Assembly (NCBI RefSeq): GCF_022179765.1 | Contig: NZ_BPRE01000008.1 | Location: 124,001-188,000, forward strand | DNA length: 64,000 nt | From: Methylorubrum suomiense | GTDB lineage: Bacteria > Pseudomonadota > Alphaproteobacteria > Rhizobiales > Beijerinckiaceae | Direction: 5' to 3' | Shown: piece by piece, positions 37,824 to 47,464 of the stretch | Layout: each line of letters begins with the position of its first letter | How positions within the stretch are numbered: the stretch's first letter is position 1 | Notes under the pieces: generated by a model | The model's database searches: none | What the model was told of the DNA's origin: nothing | Seen by the model: the letters and a program-made list of their open reading frames with translations, nothing else | Translations under genes and position numbers: made by a program

Positions 37824-39083
37824 ATGCTGCAAGACGAACCCGCGACCCTGCGCGCCGATCCCGCGCGCAACACCCCCGAGCCGAAGATTCCTGAGCCCTG
37901 GGCCGAGCCGCTGGCCACGGCGCTGCTCGTGCTCGCCGACGGCACCGTGCTGGAAGGCTTCGGCATCGGTCAGACGGGCGTCGCCGATGGCGAGGTCTGC
38001 TTCAACACCGCCATGACGGGCTATCAGGAGATCCTGACCGATCCGTCCTATGCCGGGCAGATCGTCACCTTCACCTTCCCGCATATCGGCAATGTCGGCA
38101 CCAACGACGAGGATCTTGAGAGCCTCGATCAGGCACCGGCCTCCGGCGTGCGCGGTGCGGTGATCGCCTCGGCGGTCACGAAGCCCTCGAACTGGCGATC
38201 CTCCTCCCATCTCGACGGTTGGCTCAAGGCCCGCGGCATCGTCGGCATCACCGGGGTCGACACGAGGGCGCTGACCGCGCTGATCCGCGACCACGGCATG
38301 CCGAACGCCGTCATCGCCAACGACCCGCAAGGCCAGTTCGACCGCGAGGCCCTGAAGGCGCGGGCCGCCGCGCTCGCCCCGATGGAGGGACTCGACCTCG
38401 TGCCGCCGGTGACCTCCCGCGAGGCCACCGCCTGGACCCAGACCGTCTGGGCGGTGAAGGGCGGCTACGGCTCCCGCGCGGCGGGGCAGGGCCTCAGGGT
38501 CGTGGCGATCGACTACGGCGTGAAGCGCAACATCCTGCGGCTTCTCGCCGAGGCCGGCTGCGACGTGACGGTGGTTCCAGCCACGACCAGCGCCGAAGAG
38601 ATCATGGCGATGAAGCCGGACGGCGTGTTCCTCTCCAACGGTCCCGGCGATCCGGCCGCGACCGGTGAATATGCCGTGCCGGTGATCCGCCAGCTTCTCG
38701 ACGAGCGGGTGCCGACCTTCGGCATCTGCCTCGGCCACCAGCTGATGGGGCTCGCGCTCGGCGGCCGCACCGTGAAGATGGGGCAGGGCCATCACGGCGC
38801 GAACCATCCGGTGAAGGACCACACCACCGGCAAGGTCGAGATCGTGTCGATGAACCACGGCTTCGCGGTGGATCCGAAGAGCCTGCCGGAAACGGCGGTC
38901 GAGACCCACGTCTCGCTGTTCGACGGATCGAATTGCGGCCTCTCGCTGACCGACCGTCCGGCCTTCTCGGTGCAGCACCATCCGGAGGCCTCGCCCGGTC
39001 CCCGCGACAGCCATTACCTGTTCGAGCGCTTCGTGAAGCTGATGCGGGAAAACAAGCCCGAGAGCGCGCAAGCAGCGGGCTGA
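37824..39083 (+). CDS. carA: Carbamoyl-phosphate synthase small subunit CarA
   Basis: CarA hydrolyses glutamine and passes ammonia to CarB for carbamoyl phosphate (arginine and pyrimidine synthesis). The 419-residue product has the N-terminal CarA domain (FNTAMTGYQEILTDPSYAGQ, VTFTFPHIGNVGTNDEDLES) and a class I glutamine amidotransferase domain with Cys302 in FGICLGHQLMG and His386/Glu388 in HHPEASPG. The start at 37824 matches the family; a rather long N-terminal extension of about 30 residues precedes the domain. carB is not adjacent. Confidence 0.96.
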   Translation: MLQDEPATLRADPARNTPEPKIPEPWAEPLATALLVLADGTVLEGFGIGQTGVADGEVCFNTAMTGYQEILTDPSYAGQIVTFTFPHIGNVGTNDEDLESLDQAPASGVRGAVIASAVTKPSNWRSSSHLDGWLKARGIVGITGVDTRALTALIRDHGMPNAVIANDPQGQFDREALKARAAALAPMEGLDLVPPVTSREATAWTQTVWAVKGGYGSRAAGQGLRVVAIDYGVKRNILRLLAEAGCDVTVVPATTSAEEIMAMKPDGVFLSNGPGDPAATGEYAVPVIRQLLDERVPTFGICLGHQLMGLALGGRTVKMGQGHHGANHPVKDHTTGKVEIVSMNHGFAVDPKSLPETAVETHVSLFDGSNCGLSLTDRPAFSVQHHPEASPGPRDSHYLFERFVKLMRENKPESAQAAG

Positions 39084-39094
39084 CCGCATCCAAT

Positions 39095-39121
39095 GGGGGC
39101 GGGCCCTGGCTTCGCCCCCAC
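39095..39121. terminator. Hairpin after carA
   Basis: An 8-bp perfect stem TGGGGGCG/CGCCCCCA encloses an 11-base loop, starting 11 bases after the carA stop. No T run follows, so it may be a Rho-assisted or transcript-stabilising structure. Confidence 0.5.
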
Positions 39122-39299
39122 CCATCGCGACGGTCGATCGCACGCGACGCTTCGCGGTGCCGGAAGCGTTTCGCAATCCTGGTATCGACTGATCCGATCG
39201 AGAAGGCGCCTCACACGCCTCACCGCAGCTTTGCTTGACGCCCCGTGAGGGCGGTGCGACAGGCGCGGGATACGCTGACCCGCGAGACAGGACGGACCG

Positions 39300-40313
39300 A
39301 TGTCGCAGCCCCTCGATCTCCTCGTCCTTGGCAATGCCATCGTCGATCTCATCGCCCATGCCGACGACGCCTTCCTGGCGGATCAGGGCGTGGCCAAGGG
39401 CGCGATGCAGCTGATCGACGAAGAGCGGGCGGAGGCCCTGTTCTCGGTGATGGGCCCGGCCACCGTCGTCTCCGGCGGCTCCGGCGCCAATACCGCCGTC
39501 GGCGCGGCCCTGCTCGGCGCCAAGACCGGTTTCGTTGGCAAGGTCCGCGACGACGAGCTCGGTCGCCTGTTCAGCCACGACCTCAAGGCCACCGGCGTCG
39601 GGTTCGAGACCGTTCCGGCCGGGGACGGCCCGGCCACCGCCCGCTGCTTCATCCTGGTGACGCCGGACGGCGAGCGCACCATGAACACCTATCTCGGCGC
39701 TTGCCAGAAGCTGTCGTCGGACGACGTGGACGAGGCCGCGGTCCGCGCCGCCCGCGTCACCTATCTCGAAGGCTATCTGTGGGATCCGCCGGCCGCGAAG
39801 GACGCGTTCCGCAAGGCGGTGGGCATCGCCCACGGCGCCGGCAATGCCGTGGCCCTCACGCTCTCCGACGCCTTCTGCGTCGATCGCTACCGCGACGAGT
39901 TCCTCGGCCTGATCCGCGAGGGCAGCATCGACATCCTGTTCGCCAATATCGGCGAGCTGCAGAGCCTCTACTCCACGGACGACCCGGACAAGGCCATCGC
40001 GGCCCTGCGCGACGAGCGCGGCGGACATGGCAAGCACCTGCTCGGTCTCGTCACCCGCTCGGCCGACGGTGCCCTGGTCGTGCGCGGCGGCGAGGTTCGC
40101 CCGGTGGAGGCTTCGCCCGTGCGCGAAGTCGTCGACACGACGGGCGCGGGCGATCTGTTCGCTGCGGGCTTCCTGGCCGGTCACGCGCGCGGCCTCGATT
40201 ACGTGGCGAGTGCGCGCCTCGGCACCCTCGCGGCGGCGGAAGTGATCGAGCATATCGGCGCCCGCCCGCAGCGCGACCTGCTGGCGCTCGCCCGTGAGCG
40301 GCGCCTGATCTGA
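39300..40313 (+). CDS. PfkB-family carbohydrate/adenosine kinase
   Basis: This 337-residue kinase of the ribokinase/PfkB family resembles the adenosine-kinase-like proteins of rhizobia. The first signature is SGGSGANTAVGAALLGAKTG FVGKVRDDELG and the second is VVDTTGAGDLFAAGFLAGHA with the catalytic Asp. N-terminal LVLGNAIVDLIAHADDAFL is also usual. It phosphorylates a nucleoside or sugar; annotation as adenosine kinase is common but untested here. It stands alone between carA and the sensor kinase gene. Confidence 0.92.
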   Translation: MSQPLDLLVLGNAIVDLIAHADDAFLADQGVAKGAMQLIDEERAEALFSVMGPATVVSGGSGANTAVGAALLGAKTGFVGKVRDDELGRLFSHDLKATGVGFETVPAGDGPATARCFILVTPDGERTMNTYLGACQKLSSDDVDEAAVRAARVTYLEGYLWDPPAAKDAFRKAVGIAHGAGNAVALTLSDAFCVDRYRDEFLGLIREGSIDILFANIGELQSLYSTDDPDKAIAALRDERGGHGKHLLGLVTRSADGALVVRGGEVRPVEASPVREVVDTTGAGDLFAAGFLAGHARGLDYVASARLGTLAAAEVIEHIGARPQRDLLALARERRLI

Positions 40314-40524
40314 TGCGGAGCGGATCGCCGGTGCGCTTCTCGGTGCCGCCGAGGGCGCGCACGGCGGCTTAGGCCCCCGGGGCGCGTCGATTTATCAAGT
40401 GTCTTCCAGCCTTTATCGGTAGAATGACAAAACGTTCGACCTGCTCATTGTCCTGTTAACCATTATTTGTCCGGTCTGGTAGAGATTACTCGGTGCCGGA
40501 TACTGATTCGGCATTCTTGTCGCG

Positions 40525-43500
40525 ATGCCGGCTGCCCCGAGGTGGCCGCCCTCACGAAAGGCCGACCGAGTCGTGCGCCAGAACCTGCGCCAGCGCTCCC
40601 GCTTTCTCCGTCTCGGTCCGGGGGCGGTCACGGCTTTCGGCTGCGCCATCCTCATCGTCGTGATCGGCCTATGGCACGTCTCGCGGGCCTGGGACGCGGC
40701 GATGAGCGGCGCGCGGGACGACGTCGCCAACCTCAGCCGATCGCTCGCCCAGCACGCCACCGGCCTCATCGACGGCATCGACCAGACGCTCGCCGGCATG
40801 GCGGAGCGGGCGGCCGCCGATGATGCGCCCGCTTTGTCGAACTTCATCCGCCGTCGTGGGGCGACGTCGGGGCATGTCCGCTCCTTCGCCGTCCTCGATG
40901 CCGAGGGGCATTGGCTCGCCGATTCGCGCGATCCGGAGGGGACGCGTCGCACGTCCGAGGCCGGTCGGGACGACATCCGTTGGCACCGCGAGCATCCTGG
41001 CGCCGAGCTTCACATTGGTACGCCGCGTCCGGATCGTCCCCGAGCCGGATCCATCATCCCACTCTCGCGACGCTTCAACCGGCCCGACGGCAGTTTCGGC
41101 GGCATCGTCCTGGCCGCTTTCGATCCCGCGATCCTCCAGGGGGTCTACGACGGCGTCCGGCTCGACGCGCAGAGCGCCATCGCCCTGTGGCGCGACGACG
41201 GGCGCCTGCTCGTACGCCGGCCCGCAATCGACTCGATCGATCGCGATTTCGCCGAGACCGACTTCTTCCGGGCGCTCGTGGCGGGAACCGGAACCTCCCA
41301 CTCGTTCGAACTGCCCGGTGCCGTCGACCGCGTATGGCGGCTGACCGGCTACGAGCGCCTCGCCCCATACCCTTCGCTGATCGTCGCGGTGGGTGCGAGT
41401 CTCGACGGGCTCGTTGCCCGCTGGCGTCAGGAAGCCCTGATCGAGGCGATGGCCCTCGGGGTCTCGGTGCTCGCCCTGATCGGCCTCGGCATCGGGCTGG
41501 AGCGACGCGAGCGTCGGATTCGGGCCGTGGAAGCCCAGACCGCCGAGGCCGAATCCCTGTTCCGTGCCCTGTTCGATCACGCGACCGATGCGCTCTTCGT
41601 CCATCGGATCGGGACGGATGACAGCATCACCCTCGAGACCCTGAACGGCCGGGCCGCGGGCATGCTCGGCGGACAAGCGAGCGATCTCAAGGGTCGGGCC
41701 TTGAGCGAGGTCCTGCCGCCGAGCCTGTACGATCAAGTGACGGCCGACCTTCGCGCGACCATCGAGAGGGGCCAGCCGCAGGCCTTCGAGCTGCGGGAGG
41801 GTGAGGAAGCGGGCGGACGTATCTTCGAGGTCGTGCACGTGCCCCTGCGGGGGCCGGACGGGCAGATTTCCCGCGTCTTCGCGGGCGCGCGCGACATCAC
41901 GCATCTGCGCGCGGCCGAGACCGCGGCCCTCGATGCCAATCGCCTCCTGCTCCTGGCCGAGCAGATGGCGCAGGTCGGGCACTGGCATCTCGACGTGGTG
42001 AGCGGTCGCCTGCGCTGGTCCGACGAGGTCTACCGCATCCACGGCCGTGATCCGGCGACGTTCCGCCCGACCCTCGAGGACGGCATCGCTGCCTATCACC
42101 CCGAGGATCGCGAGATCGTCGCCGCCATGGTGGCGAATGCCATCGAGCGGCGCGGCAGCTTCGAATTCACCCTACGGCTTGTGCGGTCGGACGGGGATAT
42201 CCGCCATGTCCAGGCACGCGGCATCTGCGTGCTGGGCGGGGCGGGGGAGGACGGGGAGCCGACCGTCGTCGGGCTGTTCGGCGTGTTCTCCGACATCTCT
42301 CAGCGCGTCCGGGCCGATGCCTCGGTGGTATCGAGCGAGGCGCGCTACCGCATGCTCGCGGATGCCGCCACCGACATGGTGGTTCAGGTCGATCCAGCGG
42401 GGATCTGCCTCTACGTGTCGCCGGCCATTCGCGATCTGCTCGGTCGCGAACCGGAGGCGCTGACGGAAAGCGCCTTCGCCAGCCTGATCCACCCCGACGA
42501 TCAGGGCGAGTTCGCCGGGATCCTGGCCGATCTCGCCTCCGGCCAAGGGGACCGCGCCGTCAGCGTCAGCCGCCTGCTCCATAGCGAGGAACGCTGGATC
42601 TGGGTCGAGACGTCGCTCAAGACCCTGAGCCTGCCCGACGGTCGTTCCGGCGGCTTCGTGGCTTCCGTGCGCAACATCGACGAACGGCGCCGGGCCGACC
42701 AAGCCCGCCGCGAGAGCGAGGACCGCTACCGGCTCCTCGCCGACAATGCCTCGGACCTTATCGTGCTCGGTCATGCCGACGGGCGGCGCAGCTACTACTC
42801 GCCGGCCGTCACCACGATCCTCGGCTGGACCGTCGAGGAGGCGCACAAGATGACCATGCGGAAATGGGTCCATCCGGACGACCTCGAGAAGGCCTTCGCC
42901 GCCACGGCCGGCCTGACCGATGAGCGCCCCCACGCGAAGGTTGTCTACCGCTTGCGCCACAAGGCGGGGCATTACGTGTGGACCGAGGCGGCCTTCCGCC
43001 TCGTGGCCGGCGATGCCGGGGACGTTCGGATCGTCACGGCCATCCGCGACGTCACCGAGCGGCAGGAACAGGCCCGTCATCTCGAACAGGCCAAGGCCGA
43101 GGCGGAGGCAGGCGCGCGCATCAAGGCCGAGTTCCTGGCCAATATGAGCCACGAGCTGCGCACGCCGCTCGCCGGCATGCTCGGCACCCACGATCTCTTG
43201 CAGAGCGATCCCAGCCTCACGCCGGCTCAGCGCCGCCTCGTCGGACTCGCCCAGGAATCCAGCCGCTCGCTCCTGACCATCGTCAACGACATCCTCGACT
43301 TCTCGAAGATCGAGGCCGGCGAATTGTCCGTCGAGAATGTCTCCTTCAGTCTCTCCGATCTCGTCGAGAGCTGTCGCCGTCTCGCCGCCGAGGCCGCCCG
43401 TGCCAAGGATCTCGCGATCACCGTGTCGATCGCCCCGGATGTTCCGGACTGGCTCAAGGGTGATCCGACCCGGATCCGCCAGATCCTGCTCAACCTCGCC

Positions 43501-44601
43501 ACCAACGCGGTCAAGTTCACCCAGGAGGGACGCGTCCTCATCGCCGTCACGCGCCAAGCCATGGAAGGCGGTGTCGTGCGCGTGCGGATCGCGGTGACCG
43601 ATACCGGTATCGGCATCGCCGAGGAGGCGATCCCATCCCTGTTCGAGCGCTTCAGCCAGGCCGACGGTTCGATGGCGCGACGATTCGGCGGCACCGGTCT
43701 CGGTCTCGCGATCTGCAAAAGGCTTGTGGCCTTGATGGGCGGCGAGATCGGCGTGGAGAGCCGGATCGGCGAGGGTTCGACCTTCTGGTTCTCGCTGGCC
43801 TTGCCGCTGACCCAGCCGGAGCGGACGGCATCGGGGCAGATGGAGCTGCTCGGGGCATCGCCGCGTGTCCGGCATATCCTGCTCGCCGAGGACAACCGCA
43901 TCAATCAGGAAATCCTCACGACGGTTCTCGAACGGAAGGGGCACACCGTGACCCTGGTCGAGAACGGTCGCGCGGCCCTCGCCGCCGTTCAGGCCGGTAC
44001 GGGTTTCGACGTGATCCTGATGGATGTGCAGATGCCCGAAATGGACGGGCTGGAGGCTACTGCGGCGATCCGGGCGCTGGAGCGGACAGAGGCGCGCGTC
44101 CGCACGCCGATCATCGCGCTCACCGCCAATGCCATGAGCCAGGAGATCGAGCGCTGCCGATCCGCCGGCACCGATGCGCACGTAGCTAAGCCGGTGCATT
44201 GGCCCGACCTGTTTGTGACGATCGATCGATTGTGCCGCCCGCAGGGCGAGCTGGCGGAGATCGACGGTCCCGTGCTCGACGAGGACATGCTGGAGATGAT
44301 GGCGGGCGTCGTCGGCCTCGATCGGATCAGGGACCTCCTCGCCGTGGCCATGCGCGAGATCGAACGCCGCATCGCCCTACTCTGCGAGCCGGATATCGAA
44401 GCGGCGTCCTTTGCCGCCGAGGCGCATGTCCTGATCTCGCTCAGTGGTCAGCTCGGCTTCACCGAGCTGTCGAACCTATGCCGTGAGCTGGAGGGACGCG
44501 CGACGGGACAGGACGGACGCAAGCGCGTCCCCGAATTGCGGGCAGCGCTGGAACGCGCCCGCACGGCCATCTCTACCTGCCCCTACGCCCGGGCGGCGTA
44601 G
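40525..44601 (+). CDS. Membrane hybrid histidine kinase with four PAS domains
   Basis: This 1358-residue sensor has membrane helices at about 33-52 and 305-328 with a periplasmic Cache-like sensor between them. Four PAS domains follow (about 342-460, 470-592, 602-722 and 730-848), then a HisKA domain with phosphorylated His876 (NMSHELRTPL), an ATPase domain with DTGIGI and GGTGLGLAI, and a receiver domain with Asp1167 and Lys1222. The end (1255-1358) resembles an Hpt domain with His1301, but the usual lysine after the histidine is isoleucine. The start is uncertain; GTG at 40573 has a better ribosome site. No cognate regulator is adjacent. Confidence 0.93.
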   Translation: MPAAPRWPPSRKADRVVRQNLRQRSRFLRLGPGAVTAFGCAILIVVIGLWHVSRAWDAAMSGARDDVANLSRSLAQHATGLIDGIDQTLAGMAERAAADDAPALSNFIRRRGATSGHVRSFAVLDAEGHWLADSRDPEGTRRTSEAGRDDIRWHREHPGAELHIGTPRPDRPRAGSIIPLSRRFNRPDGSFGGIVLAAFDPAILQGVYDGVRLDAQSAIALWRDDGRLLVRRPAIDSIDRDFAETDFFRALVAGTGTSHSFELPGAVDRVWRLTGYERLAPYPSLIVAVGASLDGLVARWRQEALIEAMALGVSVLALIGLGIGLERRERRIRAVEAQTAEAESLFRALFDHATDALFVHRIGTDDSITLETLNGRAAGMLGGQASDLKGRALSEVLPPSLYDQVTADLRATIERGQPQAFELREGEEAGGRIFEVVHVPLRGPDGQISRVFAGARDITHLRAAETAALDANRLLLLAEQMAQVGHWHLDVVSGRLRWSDEVYRIHGRDPATFRPTLEDGIAAYHPEDREIVAAMVANAIERRGSFEFTLRLVRSDGDIRHVQARGICVLGGAGEDGEPTVVGLFGVFSDISQRVRADASVVSSEARYRMLADAATDMVVQVDPAGICLYVSPAIRDLLGREPEALTESAFASLIHPDDQGEFAGILADLASGQGDRAVSVSRLLHSEERWIWVETSLKTLSLPDGRSGGFVASVRNIDERRRADQARRESEDRYRLLADNASDLIVLGHADGRRSYYSPAVTTILGWTVEEAHKMTMRKWVHPDDLEKAFAATAGLTDERPHAKVVYRLRHKAGHYVWTEAAFRLVAGDAGDVRIVTAIRDVTERQEQARHLEQAKAEAEAGARIKAEFLANMSHELRTPLAGMLGTHDLLQSDPSLTPAQRRLVGLAQESSRSLLTIVNDILDFSKIEAGELSVENVSFSLSDLVESCRRLAAEAARAKDLAITVSIAPDVPDWLKGDPTRIRQILLNLATNAVKFTQEGRVLIAVTRQAMEGGVVRVRIAVTDTGIGIAEEAIPSLFERFSQADGSMARRFGGTGLGLAICKRLVALMGGEIGVESRIGEGSTFWFSLALPLTQPERTASGQMELLGASPRVRHILLAEDNRINQEILTTVLERKGHTVTLVENGRAALAAVQAGTGFDVILMDVQMPEMDGLEATAAIRALERTEARVRTPIIALTANAMSQEIERCRSAGTDAHVAKPVHWPDLFVTIDRLCRPQGELAEIDGPVLDEDMLEMMAGVVGLDRIRDLLAVAMREIERRIALLCEPDIEAASFAAEAHVLISLSGQLGFTELSNLCRELEGRATGQDGRKRVPELRAALERARTAISTCPYARAA

Positions 44602-44638
44602 GCGCAAACCGATCGGGTCGGGCACCGCCCGCCACGCG

Positions 44639-44677
44639 CGAGCCTCACCCCGGATCCGGTGATCCTGATGAGGCTCG
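44639..44677. terminator. Hairpin between convergent sensor-kinase and FKBP genes
   Basis: A 9-bp perfect stem CGAGCCTCA/TGAGGCTCG with a 21-base loop lies between the stop codons of the two convergent genes. No T tract is present on either side, so it is a candidate bidirectional terminator without a U tract. Confidence 0.5.
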
Positions 44678-44702
44678 CCCTGAAACGGGCGGACGAACCG
44701 GC

Positions 44703-45122
44703 TCAGCGCGAGCCGATCAGCTCGACGTCGAAGATCAGCGTGGCGTTCGGCGGGATGACCCCACCCGCGCCGCGGGCGCCGTAGCCGAGCTCCGGCGGGA
44801 TCGTCAGGATGCGACGACCGCCGGCCTTCATGGTGGCAACGCCCTCGTCCCAGCCGCGGATCACCTGGCCCGCGCCGATCTTGAAGCTGAAGGGCTGGCC
44901 GCGATCGCGGGAGGAGTCGAACTTCTTGCCCTGCTTGCCGCCGCCGGCATCGAGCCAGCCGGTATAGTGCACCGTGACCTGCTGACCGGTCTGCGGCTCG
45001 GGGCCGGTGCCGACGACTTCGTCGACATAGGAAAGGCCCGAAGGCAGGGTGACGGGCTGGGCGGAGGCGGCTGCGGTCATGGCGAGGGCGATGGCTCCGG
45101 CGATGGGAAGGATCGAACGCAT
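44703..45122 (-). CDS. FKBP-type peptidyl-prolyl isomerase, periplasmic
   Basis: This 139-residue protein has a signal peptide ([18 protein letters not shown]) and one FKBP domain: [39 protein letters not shown] and [20 protein letters not shown] carry the aromatic active-site residues. It catalyses proline isomerisation of proteins in the periplasm. It is a single gene convergent with the sensor kinase. Confidence 0.95.
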   Translation of the reverse strand: MRSILPIAGAIALAMTAAASAQPVTLPSGLSYVDEVVGTGPEPQTGQQVTVHYTGWLDAGGGKQGKKFDSSRDRGQPFSFKIGAGQVIRGWDEGVATMKAGGRRILTIPPELGYGARGAGGVIPPNATLIFDVELIGSR

Positions 45123-45288
45123 GGATCTCTTCTCGACGCGTCGTTCGTGACGACGGGCCGGCGGGTTACCATGCCGCCGCGCCGAAGGCGAATGCGGTCC
45201 TGCGAGAGCCGCTCCACCAGCGGTCCACTCGAAGAAGGCGCCTCCGACGGGGACGCGCCACAGGGTTCAGACCGTTTCGATCCGCTGC

Positions 45289-45750
45289 TCAGTAGCGGGC
45301 CGTGATGGCGCTTCGTTCCGCGATGCAGGCACCGGCGGCCGGGCCGACCACGAGATCGCCCTGCCGGGGGTTGTTGAGAGCGAGCGGCGCGGTGTCCTTC
45401 CGGCCGATGAAGCCGCCGCCGAGCTGCTCTTCGAAGAAGCCGTCACCGAATTGAATGTAGCATCGGTCGATGACCGCCACGGTGCCGTAGCTCGCCCGGA
45501 AGGCCGCATTTTCCGGCCCCGCCGCCGGGCCGCAGGTGAGCGCCACATCGATCCGGCCGGATTGGTGGAAGCGGATCGCCTGTGAACGGTGCGGGCGCAC
45601 CGCGACCCAGGGACCGCCGTCGCGGCTGACGAGGGCCGTGTAGCCGGATCGATTGATGATCTGGCGGGTGCATCCGGCCTCGGCCGTATGGGCGGAAACG
45701 AAGCCTCCGATGAGGACCGCGAGGCCGAACGCCCCTCTCACCCCGTACAT
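45289..45750 (-). CDS. Secreted hypothetical protein
   Basis: This 153-residue protein has a signal peptide (GAFGLAVLIGGFVSAHTAEA) and a mature part with four cysteines (CTRQIINRSGY, ALTCGPAAG, DRCYIQFGD, GACIAERSAI), suggesting two disulphides. No family is recognised. It ends 166 bases from the FKBP start, on the same strand, and is divergent from the CoA-transferase region. Confidence 0.7.
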   Translation of the reverse strand: MYGVRGAFGLAVLIGGFVSAHTAEAGCTRQIINRSGYTALVSRDGGPWVAVRPHRSQAIRFHQSGRIDVALTCGPAAGPENAAFRASYGTVAVIDRCYIQFGDGFFEEQLGGGFIGRKDTAPLALNNPRQGDLVVGPAAGACIAERSAITARY

Positions 45751-46020
45751 TCGTCGTCTCCTCGTCGCCCGGCTCTCACCGGCATCTTACAGTCACGCTC
45801 GCAGCGTCAACCGTTTGCAGGTGCACGGCGTTCCCCTCCATCACCACCGTCGCTTCGGTATGGAGAACGGAGTCCTGGGGGCGAGCCTGACGCGGCGCAT
45901 CGCATGCAAACCAGGTTGCGACCGGACGACCCGCTTCATAAACTCAATTCATAATTCATCTGCCCGGAGCGTTGCGGGCAGCGCGAGCGCCACCGGTCGC
46001 CGTGCATGGGAGGATCCGAG
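45751..46020. other. Upstream region of the CoA-transferase genes
   Basis: No convincing protein gene is seen in this stretch. It contains a local A/T-rich part (about 45935-45958) and a 7-bp hairpin CTGCCCG/CGGGCAG at 45960-45981 with an 8-base loop. The hairpin lies shortly before the 22-codon ORF at 46021, so it may be part of a leader. Confidence 0.4.
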
Positions 46021-46089
46021 ATGGACCAGAGCCTGGGACGAGAGGCGGATTCGGCCGTTCCCGTGCACGTTGCGGATCGGACAGGCTGA
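46021..46089 (+). CDS. Possible 22-codon leader ORF before the CoA-transferase gene
   Basis: ATG at 46021 is preceded by GGGAGG at 46008-46013, 7 bases away, one of the best ribosome binding sites in this region. The ORF codes for MDQSLGREADSAVPVHVADR TG and stops at 46089, overlapping the GAGG that serves the CoA-transferase start at 46098. It could be a translated leader coupled to the downstream gene. The peptide itself has no recognised features, and chance cannot be excluded. Confidence 0.4.
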   Translation: MDQSLGREADSAVPVHVADRTG

Positions 46090-46097
46090 GGCGCGCA

Positions 46098-47318
46098 ATG
46101 GATCATCCGCATCGCTCGGGACCGCTGACCGGTCTCCGCGTCGTCGAACTCGCTCACATCATGGCCGGGCCGGTCTGCGGACTGATGCTCGGCGACATGG
46201 GAGCCGAGGTGATCAAGGTCGAGAAAATCGACGGCGGCGACGACACGCGACGTTCGGTTCCCCCCGCCCTAGCCGGCGAGAGCGCCGCCTACATGATGAT
46301 GAATCGCGGCAAGCGCGGACTCAGCCTCGACCTCAAGAGCCCGGACGGAAAGGCCGTGCTGCGGCGTCTGCTGGCGGATGCCGATGTCCTGATCGAGAAT
46401 TACCGGGCCGGGACGATGGAGCGGCTGGGCCTCGGTTACGATGTGCTCAAGACCGAATTCCCGGCCTTGATCTATTGTTCGCTCTCGGGGTTCGGCCGGT
46501 CCGGACCCTATGCCGAGCGGCCGGGGTTCGATCTCGTGGCGCAGGGCATGAGCGGTCTCATGAGCGTCACCGGTGAGGGGCCCGGTCGCCCGCCGATGAA
46601 GTGTGGCCCCCCGGTCACCGACATCACCGCCGGCATCCTCGCGGCGATGGGCGTGCTCGCGGCCTATGTGCACCGGCTCAAGACGGGGCAGGGCCAGGTG
46701 GTCGACACCTCCCTGTTCGAGGCCGGCATCACCCTGACCTACTGGCAATCGGCCATCGCCATGGCCACCGGCGCGGCACCGGGACCGATGGGCTCGGCCC
46801 ATCCCCTCAACGCTCCCTACGAAGCCTTCGAGACGGCCGACGGCTGGATTACCATCGGCGCCGCCAACCAGACCAATTGGCTGCGGTTGCTGACGGTATT
46901 GGGTGCCGAGCATCTGGCCGACGATCCGCGCTTCTCGGCAAATCGCGATCGGATGGAGAACCGCACGACTCTGGCTGAAGCGCTGGCGCCGTATTTCCGG
47001 TACGCCACCTCCACTGATTGGCTGGTACGCTTGGAAGCGGGGGGCGTGCCCGCCGGGCCGGTGCTCGACGTGTTGGCGATGCAGGCGGACCCCCAGGCGC
47101 GGGCGCGGGAGATGGTGGTCGCGGTCGATCACGCCCGCGCGGGCCGGATGGAGACGCTCGGTTTGCCGGTCAAATTCTCCGAGACACCCGGCCGCGTACA
47201 CGGGCCGGCCCCGCTGCTCGGCGAGCACAGCCGTGCGATCCTGGCCGAAGCGGGCTACGCTGCGGCGGAAATCGACGACTTGATCGCCCGGGGCATCGTG
47301 GGCGAGACGAGGGTCTGA
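46098..47318 (+). CDS. CaiB/BaiF (family III) CoA-transferase
   Basis: This 406-residue protein is a family III acyl-CoA transferase. Conserved parts are GLRVVELAHIMAGPVCGLML GDMGAEVIKVEK near the N-terminus, NRGKRGLSLDLKSPDGKAVL, GFGRSGPYAERPGFD and PPVTDITAGILAAMGVLAAY, in which Asp175 corresponds to the catalytic aspartate that forms the acyl-anhydride. It moves CoA between carboxylic acids. It is followed after 146 bases by a crotonase-fold gene, suggesting a shared acyl-CoA pathway of unknown substrate. Confidence 0.9.
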   Translation: MDHPHRSGPLTGLRVVELAHIMAGPVCGLMLGDMGAEVIKVEKIDGGDDTRRSVPPALAGESAAYMMMNRGKRGLSLDLKSPDGKAVLRRLLADADVLIENYRAGTMERLGLGYDVLKTEFPALIYCSLSGFGRSGPYAERPGFDLVAQGMSGLMSVTGEGPGRPPMKCGPPVTDITAGILAAMGVLAAYVHRLKTGQGQVVDTSLFEAGITLTYWQSAIAMATGAAPGPMGSAHPLNAPYEAFETADGWITIGAANQTNWLRLLTVLGAEHLADDPRFSANRDRMENRTTLAEALAPYFRYATSTDWLVRLEAGGVPAGPVLDVLAMQADPQARAREMVVAVDHARAGRMETLGLPVKFSETPGRVHGPAPLLGEHSRAILAEAGYAAAEIDDLIARGIVGETRV

Positions 47319-47464
47319 CCGATCATGTCGGGTCGCGGGGGAAGGATCGTCGATCCCGTTCCACGCACCCGTCGGATGATCACCGCTCGGCGCTCGCGGG
47401 GGCCAGGAGACGATGCGGCAGGATCATCGTCCTTCAAATGACCGGACGTTTCAGGAGCAGTTCG

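Noticed and set aside
37323..40253. A 976-codon open frame on the minus strand through carA and the PfkB kinase gene
   Set aside because: High GC keeps the antisense frame free of stops. Its translation is histidine-, arginine- and glycine-rich without domains, while carA and the kinase on the plus strand have full family motifs.
45589..45954. A 121-codon plus-strand frame in the gap before the CoA-transferase
   Set aside because: It overlaps the secreted hypothetical gene in antisense; composition is typical of a GC-rich shadow and there is no ribosome site.
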